From Paenibacillus nasutitermitis (GTDB lineage: Bacteria; Bacillota; Bacilli; Paenibacillales; Paenibacillaceae), in contig NZ_BMHP01000002.1 in the NCBI RefSeq assembly GCF_014641075.1, forward strand, positions 434,001 to 498,000: a stretch of DNA of 64,000 nucleotides. The letters are read 5' to 3'. The notes under the pieces are model-generated. The model was not told the origin of the DNA. It searched no databases and saw nothing but the letters and a program-made list of their open reading frames with translations. Numbering within the stretch: the first letter of the stretch is position 1; every line of letters starts with the position of its first letter. Positions 59,924-64,000 of this stretch are shown here, in pieces. Both the position numbers and the translations under genes were made by a program.

Positions 59924-62025
59924 ATTGTCACCTCCTGATAGATCGTATAACTGAAGTTAAGCAGCTCCGAGGATAAGCCGAAAAAGATAAAAACAAGCAC
60001 CCATAATATAATCATGGCAAATGCCGTCAACAGTACGTTGACGATCGTTTCGCCAACCGTGTAGTTTTGCAGGGACTGGATATTCCAGAAGAACAACAGC
60101 CCGCTCCACACCATCATCGCCGATTCAAATGTATGGTAAATCGAGGACTCGCTCATCGTCATCACGTTCGACAGCAGCGCTAACGGGAGGCCGAGCAGGA
60201 CGATCGGGAACAGCGCATAAGAACTTCCGACAAAAACATCCTTGAAACGCGCTTCCCCTTGGTAGATCGTGCTGATCAAGTAGTTGCAGATGACCCAGGA
60301 CAACCAGGTCACCGTGAAGACCGTCAGCAGCGAGCCGCTGCTCTCTTCCGAGACCGGAATCGGATTAAACGTGAAGCTTGTCAAATACGTTTTGACCAGC
60401 AGCATGACGGCAACGGATATGAGCAGGATCAGGGCGCTTCCATAACCGCCCCGTTTCAAATAACGCAGGTCGCTGAATCCTTCGATCGGGTGCTTCAAGA
60501 TGAAGAACGCATGCCGAAGCTGACGAAGCAGCTTCGCATTCTTCCCCTTTAACCGCAGCATGCGGAACAGACCGGATTGAATATGCAGCTTGCGTTTCAA
60601 CCTGGACCATAGCATGGAAGCCACAGCCGCGATGAGAACGATATTGGCAAGCAGCGGGAAATGCCGCTGAAACCACTGCAGCCGGATTTGCCAGAACGCA
60701 TCGGAATACCCGGACGAATCTCCGGCCAATTCATACAGCTGCTGCGCACTTTTATAATCGCCCTTGTAGAATGCTGCTTGAGCAAGTCCTTTGTACGCGG
60801 GCGAGTAGAGCGCATTCAGCTTCACGACTTTGTTCCAGAAGTCTTCGCTCTCTGCGTATTTGCCTTCCTGTGTAAGCGAGTAAGCAAGGTGAACGGCGGT
60901 CCCGAATTCGGTCGGCTTGAATACCTGCAGCAGATTAAGGGCGTCGTCCAGAATAAACAACTCGTTCTTCGAATTGGATGACACCGCGACGGGACTTTGA
61001 TTGATGCCGACCTGAGGCGTGCCGACGGACACCGGTCCCAACCAATAAAACAATAAATGGCCGGCTGAATCGTATTGCAGCACAACATTGGCGTTTTTAT
61101 CGATGACTGTCAAATTGCCATCCCGGTCCACTGTAAGGTCTGACAACACACTGCCTGACGGCAGAGCATTTGGCGTTTTTACACCGAAGGACAAATTTTT
61201 CCATACATTATCGCCCCGGATGTTCAGCTTCTTCACCTGCTCCGATGAAGAGCCCGATACCGAATAGATAAAGCCATCCCGGTCGATATCTATTTTACGG
61301 ATCGTAGACGGCAGCAGCCTTACCTGCCGGCTCAACTGCTCCTTCGTATAGAAAGCCGCACGAATTTTATCCATAAACTTCGCGTCTGTCGCGTTCGTGC
61401 CGAAAAATCCGTAAAACTTGCCATCCGGATCCAGCTGCACAATGCCCTGATAACTGCCATTGGATACAACGTAAACGAAGCCGCGGCGATCGACGACGAT
61501 GCTCGTCGGCTCATAGATAAAGCTGTCATTGATGAATCTCGATTCCGGCCGCTCGTATTCCTGCACAAGCCGGCCGTCCTTATCCAGGCGGACCACCCGT
61601 TTATTGCCGGTATCGGCAATATAGATGTCACCATTGTCGGCAACGAAGACGCCCTGCGGCTCATTGAGCGGACTATCCGGTACCGTCAGCACGCGCACGA
61701 GTTCGCCTTCCGGCGTAAAATGCACGATCCGGTTATTGCCGGTATCCGAAATATAGATATCGTCATGGTTATCGATATAGATATCCTGCGGCCGCTTCAG
61801 CGGCGAATACGTTCTCTCGCCCTTCTCATTTACAATGTAGATGTCTCTGGCGATCACCTGGGACGGTGCATAAGCGGGCTGTGTGTAGATCGTCCGGTTA
61901 TAGCTGTCCTTGGTAAAGGTTGAATACGGAACTTCAGCTTCCACAGCCAACGGAAACGCAGCCGCCAATGTTAGCAGGCACATAAATGCCAGGACGATTC
62001 TGTATCGGCTTCGATTGATGCGCAT
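59920..62025 (-). CDS. NHL-repeat propeller with TPR-like and Yip1-like membrane domains
   Basis: This 701-residue protein has a signal peptide, then an NHL-type beta-propeller (about 60-390) with repeated blades such as PQDIYIDNHDDIYISDTGNNRIVHF and PQGVFVADNGDIYIADTGNKRV in part. A short TPR-like helical pair (about 425-480) follows, then a TM at about 497-515. A Yip1-like multi-TM domain closes the protein (about 540-700). ATG 62025 follows GGGAGCG; a longer reading is rejected. It is placed between permeases and DUF5696. An extracytoplasmic propeller linked to a membrane domain suggests glycan sensing or complex assembly. Confidence 0.88.
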   Translation of the reverse strand: MRINRSRYRIVLAFMCLLTLAAAFPLAVEAEVPYSTFTKDSYNRTIYTQPAYAPSQVIARDIYIVNEKGERTYSPLKRPQDIYIDNHDDIYISDTGNNRIVHFTPEGELVRVLTVPDSPLNEPQGVFVADNGDIYIADTGNKRVVRLDKDGRLVQEYERPESRFINDSFIYEPTSIVVDRRGFVYVVSNGSYQGIVQLDPDGKFYGFFGTNATDAKFMDKIRAAFYTKEQLSRQVRLLPSTIRKIDIDRDGFIYSVSGSSSEQVKKLNIRGDNVWKNLSFGVKTPNALPSGSVLSDLTVDRDGNLTVIDKNANVVLQYDSAGHLLFYWLGPVSVGTPQVGINQSPVAVSSNSKNELFILDDALNLLQVFKPTEFGTAVHLAYSLTQEGKYAESEDFWNKVVKLNALYSPAYKGLAQAAFYKGDYKSAQQLYELAGDSSGYSDAFWQIRLQWFQRHFPLLANIVLIAAVASMLWSRLKRKLHIQSGLFRMLRLKGKNAKLLRQLRHAFFILKHPIEGFSDLRYLKRGGYGSALILLISVAVMLLVKTYLTSFTFNPIPVSEESSGSLLTVFTVTWLSWVICNYLISTIYQGEARFKDVFVGSSYALFPIVLLGLPLALLSNVMTMSESSIYHTFESAMMVWSGLLFFWNIQSLQNYTVGETIVNVLLTAFAMIILWVLVFIFFGLSSELLNFSYTIYQEVTM

Positions 62026-62045
62026 CGTTTCGCTCCCTTTCTGCG

Positions 62046-62957
62046 TCACTTGATACCCGAATGCGCCATCGTGGCGATAAATTTGCGCTGATAGATGAGG
62101 AAGATGATCAGCGGCGGTAAAAACATGATCAGCGCTCCCGCAGCAGCAGCCCCTTGCCGGGCGACCGAGTTGGCCAGATTCGACGTCAAGGTTCCCATGT
62201 AGAACGGCAGTGTTTTCATTGCATCGTCCTGCATGAATAATGTGGAGGTCTCCGCATTGCCCCAAGCGTTTTGGAAGGCGATGATCGTAATCGTTGCCAT
62301 CGCCGGTGTGACAAGCGGCAGAACGATGCGCAGAAAAATTTTTATTTCCGATGCGCCGTCGATTTTTGCTGCGTCAAGCAGCTCATTCGGCACCTGGTCC
62401 ATGAATTGCTTCAGTAGAAACACGCCGACAGGCAATGCGATCATCGGCAGCACATGGCCAAGATAAGTATTCATAATTCCCAGGCTTTGCACGATCACAT
62501 AGCGGGGAATGGCGATAGCTTCCGTTGCGAACAAAAGCGAGATCATGATCGCCCCGAACAGCCATCTGCTCCCTGGGAATGGATGTTTGGAAAGCGGATA
62601 AGCGCAGAGTGATCCGGTAAAAACCATCCCTGCAGTAGCCAGCACCGTGACAATGACACTGTTGAAAATATAGCGGGTCACCGGTATAGTCGTGTTTTGC
62701 GACAGCGCCAGCAAATCGGTAAAATTCTGCATCGTCGGCTCTCTGACAATGAAGGTGGGCGGGAACAAAAGCAGTTCATGAAGCGGCTTAAAGGCATGGT
62801 TAAACAAATAGACGAGCGGCAGCAGCATGAAAATCGACATTAGCGTCAACCCGATCATCAGGATGATTTGCGTACGGTCAATCCGCCTCACCGCAGACCG
62901 CCAATCCTGATAACGGTATACGAACCGTTTTCCCATGACGCGTATATTCAATCTCAT
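62046..62957 (-). CDS. Carbohydrate ABC permease, first pair (MalG-like)
   Basis: This 303-residue permease has six predicted TM segments and the EAA loop LLDAAKIDGASEIKIFLRIVLPLVTP. ATG 62957 overlaps the partner permease stop by 4 nt and follows GGAGGAGGG. It lies 20 nt before the NHL gene. Together with the MalF-like protein it forms one of two complete permease pairs in the operon. Confidence 0.93.
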   Translation of the reverse strand: MRLNIRVMGKRFVYRYQDWRSAVRRIDRTQIILMIGLTLMSIFMLLPLVYLFNHAFKPLHELLLFPPTFIVREPTMQNFTDLLALSQNTTIPVTRYIFNSVIVTVLATAGMVFTGSLCAYPLSKHPFPGSRWLFGAIMISLLFATEAIAIPRYVIVQSLGIMNTYLGHVLPMIALPVGVFLLKQFMDQVPNELLDAAKIDGASEIKIFLRIVLPLVTPAMATITIIAFQNAWGNAETSTLFMQDDAMKTLPFYMGTLTSNLANSVARQGAAAAGALIMFLPPLIIFLIYQRKFIATMAHSGIK

Positions 62958-63952
62958 CCCTCCTCCCCCTCCTTCGGGTCGAACAAGGCGCGGAGCAGCC
63001 GGTTCAGCAGCAGCATGATCACCAACAGCACGATCGAGATCGCGCTTGCATAACCGAGCTCGAAGCGGATGAAGCCGTAATCGTCAATATGGCTGACCAT
63101 CAGCTGGCCGGCATAATCCGGTGTCGGATTGCCGGCCATCGCCGTACCGACACCGCCCGATTTGAGTGTATTTACGATCGAAATAATGGCAGCGAACAGC
63201 ATTTGCGGCTTCATTGACGGGATCGTAATGTACCATATCTCTTGCAATCTGCTGGAAATGCCGTCAATTTGGCCAGCCTCGTACAGCTGCTTGTCGACGT
63301 TGAGAATACCTGCGAGCAGGGCGAGAAACCCGATGCCCATACTGCCCCAAATGGAAACAAGAATCATAATGTTCATCAAATAATCTTTGTCCGCGAGGAA
63401 GAGAATCGGCTTCTCGATCAAGCCAAGCTTGAGCAGGAAGCTGTTGATGTATCCGGTCCGGTCGCCCGTGAAAGCCACCTGCCAGACGACGGCGATTGCC
63501 ACACCGCCCGTCAGTGACGGGGCATACATCGCCAGGGCGTACCAGATCCTCAGCGTTCCCGGCAGTTGGGCGATAAACCAGGCCAGCAGAAACGCGCAAG
63601 CATAGCCCAGCGGACCGACAAATACAGCGAATTTAAATGAATTGGGCAGCACATGCTGCAAAAAGATAATATCCTGCGAAAATAAATGCTGAAAGTTCAG
63701 CCAACCGACCCAAGTCGGAAATTCGATCGCGTTGAAGTAAGTAAAGCTCAGCGCGATCCCGGCTGCTATCGGAAGGACAATAAAGATGAAGAAGGCGATG
63801 AAAAAAGGTGCTATAAACAGATAGGACAGACGATATTTCCATACTTCAATCATTAAACCCTTTAATTGGGTTCCAATATTCCGCTTGACGTTCCCGGTAA
63901 CCACTATCCGCTGACTGTTAACCCGCGTCTTGATTTGCGTATTACTTGACAT
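62954..63952 (-). CDS. Carbohydrate ABC permease, first pair (MalF-like)
   Basis: This 332-residue permease has a 35-residue cytosolic N-terminus, six predicted TM segments and a divergent EAA loop LYEAGQIDGISSRLQEIWYITIPSMKP. ATG 63952 has AAAGGTG 9 nt upstream and overlaps the end of the preceding gene by 11 nt; a GTG at 63964 is a weaker start. Confidence 0.92.
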   Translation of the reverse strand: MSSNTQIKTRVNSQRIVVTGNVKRNIGTQLKGLMIEVWKYRLSYLFIAPFFIAFFIFIVLPIAAGIALSFTYFNAIEFPTWVGWLNFQHLFSQDIIFLQHVLPNSFKFAVFVGPLGYACAFLLAWFIAQLPGTLRIWYALAMYAPSLTGGVAIAVVWQVAFTGDRTGYINSFLLKLGLIEKPILFLADKDYLMNIMILVSIWGSMGIGFLALLAGILNVDKQLYEAGQIDGISSRLQEIWYITIPSMKPQMLFAAIISIVNTLKSGGVGTAMAGNPTPDYAGQLMVSHIDDYGFIRFELGYASAISIVLLVIMLLLNRLLRALFDPKEGEEG

Positions 63953-64000
63953 AACGTTCCGCACCTTTCCATGGCTCCATCGGCTGCGGCAATTTCAGCG
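63942..64000 (-). CDS. C-terminal end of an upstream operon gene (truncated by window)
   Basis: One minus-strand frame runs in from the right edge and ends LKLPQPMEPWKGAERYVK with TAA at 63942. It overlaps the start of the MalF-like gene by 11 nt, as expected for a translationally coupled neighbour. By position the product is most likely the solute-binding protein of the first permease pair, but too little is visible to tell. Confidence 0.55.
   Translation of the reverse strand, partial: LKLPQPMEPWKGAERYVK

Noticed and set aside
62026..62265. 80-codon upstream extension of the NHL-Yip1 protein
   Set aside because: It overlaps the permease gene out of frame, and the signal peptide begins at ATG 62025 behind GGGAGCG.
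1..64000. CRISPR arrays, insertion sequences, phage genes, tRNA and rRNA genes
   Set aside because: I found no regularly spaced repeats, no transposase, integrase or phage structural frames, and no tRNA- or rRNA-like sequence by eye. A dedicated tRNA or covariance search could still find something small.

Overview
The window looks like a chromosomal segment of a Paenibacillus-type member of the Bacillota. The evidence is strong GGAGG-type ribosome binding sites, frequent TTG and GTG starts, sigma-A promoters with 17-bp spacers, a sigma-W-like promoter, YesM/YesN two-component systems beside LplB/YtcP-type sugar ABC importers with no dedicated ATPase, split L-serine dehydratase genes, and large exported DUF4091 and DUF5696 proteins. 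This placement is inferred from gene content and not from a database match. About four fifths of the genes lie on the minus strand. I see no rRNA, tRNA, CRISPR, insertion sequence or prophage gene.

1-5 kb: a two-component system (kinase cut by the left edge), a copper island (His/Met-rich lipoprotein behind a CsoR-like operator, and CopZ), a PspA protein behind a sigma-W-type promoter, and an exported stalk-domain protein. 5-19 kb: a PhyH dioxygenase divergent from an AraC regulator, a TIM-barrel isomerase, a nitroreductase, a pentapeptide-repeat protein, a GGDEF/EAL protein, a ketosynthase-like protein lacking one catalytic His, a Rieske protein fused to a long helical region, an EamA transporter under an FMN riboswitch, and a PhyH-HEAT fusion. 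19-22 kb: an ArsR-family metal sensor divergent from a Cd/Zn P-type ATPase with a clear operator.

22-27 kb: a five-gene catabolic operon (NAD-dependent epimerase, DapA-like aldolase, serine dehydratase beta and alpha, M20 amidohydrolase). 27-34 kb: small membrane protein, LytS-like GGDEF protein, lipase-like hydrolase, radical SAM/SPASM protein, phosphoesterase, hypothetical proteins and an aldo/keto reductase. 34-42 kb: YesN, YesM, LplB, YtcP, a solute-binding lipoprotein and a third PhyH enzyme, with an internal promoter and a cre-like site. 42-48 kb: HxlR and YceI, a 26-residue microprotein, a HesB-like protein, a tandem MerR regulator, and an ABC-2 exporter operon whose promoter carries two abutting 17-bp palindromes.

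48-52 kb: two sugar isomerases/epimerases and a Gfo/Idh/MocA dehydrogenase, divergent from an AraC regulator. 52-64 kb: a tightly coupled 12-kb operon of two permease pairs, an NHL-propeller/Yip1-like membrane protein, a DUF5696 exoprotein and a DUF4091 exoprotein, with the end of a further gene at the right edge. This reads as a complex-glycan uptake and processing locus and is the best candidate here for an undescribed system.
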